DNA from: Salaquimonas sp.
GTDB taxonomy: Bacteria > Pseudomonadota > Alphaproteobacteria > Rhizobiales > Rhizobiaceae
Assembly (NCBI GenBank): GCA_024639745.1
Contig: JAHEHW010000142.1
Coordinates: 1-5,670 of the forward strand
Direction: 5' to 3'
DNA: 5,670 nucleotides
Below are positions 5,233-5,670 of the stretch, piece after piece; within the stretch, counting starts at the first letter, position 1, and each line of letters opens with the position of its first letter. Below the pieces are notes generated by a model. That model was not told the DNA's origin, did not search any database, and worked only from the letters and a program-made list of their open reading frames with translations. A program made the position numbers and the translations under genes.

Positions 5233-5670
5233 TTATAATTCTTTCAGTCCCCTGGCAAATTTTCGGGCATTCTGGACGTAGTGGTCAGCGGAATTTCTCA
5301 GCCCCTGCACCGCGTTTTCGTCGAGCTGCCTGATAACTTTGCCGGGCATACCCATAACGAGAGAATTATCCGGGATCTGCTTGCCTTCGGGAATTAGGGC
5401 TCCGGCCCCGATCAGGCAATTACGGCCGATCACCGCCCCGTTGAGAACGATGGCCCCCATTCCGATGAGCGAATTATCGCCGATGGTGCAGCCATGAATC
5501 ATCGCCTTGTGGCCGATCGTGCACCCCTTGCCAACAGTAACGGGGAAGCCAGGATCGGTATGAAAAAGGCAGTTATCCTGGATATTGGTACGGTCACCAA
5601 TCGTTATGGCTTCCTGGTCACCCCGGATCACGCAACCGAACCAGATGCCGACTTCGGATCCTATTTTCAC
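5233..5670 (-). CDS. Gamma-carbonic anhydrase family protein, 5' end missing
   Basis: Left-handed beta-helix protein built from hexapeptide repeats, of the CamH/gamma-carbonic anhydrase type: a trimeric zinc enzyme that would interconvert carbon dioxide and bicarbonate. The 145 visible residues contain the family's RGDQ (16-19), NIQDN (29-33), and three zinc-ligand histidines: H37 in LFHTD, then H54 and H59 in GHKAMIHG. GMPGKVIR at 117-124 ends the helix, and a C-terminal alpha-helix packs on it. The gene runs off the window edge. The first visible codon is GTG but encodes an internal Val, and relatives of about 175 aa imply that roughly 30 N-terminal residues are missing. The acidic loop of the Cam subclass is absent. 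Many bacterial members have little measured carbonic anhydrase activity, so the reaction is inferred from family membership and the intact metal site. Confidence 0.92.
   Translation of the reverse strand: MKIGSEVGIWFGCVIRGDQEAITIGDRTNIQDNCLFHTDPGFPVTVGKGCTIGHKAMIHGCTIGDNSLIGMGAIVLNGAVIGRNCLIGAGALIPEGKQIPDNSLVMGMPGKVIRQLDENAVQGLRNSADHYVQNARKFARGLKEL

Noticed and set aside
4800..5333. 177-codon plus-strand frame across the peptidase 3' end and the hairpins
   Set aside because: It is out of frame with the intact peptidase gene, crosses a perfect terminator and runs into the carbonic anhydrase gene; a shadow frame.
5668..5670. GTG at the window edge as start of the carbonic anhydrase
   Set aside because: The frame is open to the edge and the family's N-terminal strand is missing, so this is an internal Val codon of a truncated gene.

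Overview
The window looks like ordinary chromosomal DNA from an alphaproteobacterium, most likely of the order Hyphomicrobiales (Rhizobiales). This is inferred from protein style, not from a database match. The evidence is a PAS_5-type protein, a tandem PilZ protein, a BTLCP cysteine peptidase and a CamH-like gamma-carbonic anhydrase, all with rhizobial-looking sequence and moderate GC. No mobile element, CRISPR array, tRNA, rRNA or transferred island was seen.

Layout: a patatin-like phospholipase gene (86-1243, +) converges, with a 20-base gap, on a minus-strand pair. That pair is a rhomboid-family intramembrane protease (2504-1740) followed by a two-CBS-domain protein (1692-1264), probably one transcript. 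A 389-base non-coding stretch (2505-2893) then separates the rhomboid gene from divergent plus-strand genes. It holds a clear minus-strand intrinsic terminator, a 14-base palindrome and a good sigma-54-like promoter. The plus-strand genes are a PAS-domain protein (2894-3553), a tandem PilZ protein (3661-4281) that ends in a strong terminator, and an exported transglutaminase-like cysteine peptidase (4492-5106). A 126-base gap with two back-to-back 12-bp hairpins follows, and then the 3' part of a gamma-carbonic anhydrase gene on the minus strand, cut by the window edge.

Functionally, the window mixes membrane and envelope functions (phospholipase, rhomboid protease, periplasmic peptidase) with signalling modules (PAS, PilZ, CBS). 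A cyclic-di-GMP link between the PilZ protein and the LapG-like peptidase is possible but only inferred from proximity.

The most interesting content is non-coding. The minus-strand terminator at 2582-2551 has no minus-strand gene feeding into it, so it ends either a small RNA or the leader of the rhomboid operon. The hairpin at 5147-5189 shows a C-rich, anti-Shine-Dalgarno-like loop and is directly followed by a terminator, which is a typical small-RNA layout. The two elements share a 14-base string in an orientation that would make their RNAs complementary. The coding genes themselves are recognisable families and nothing in them is clearly novel.
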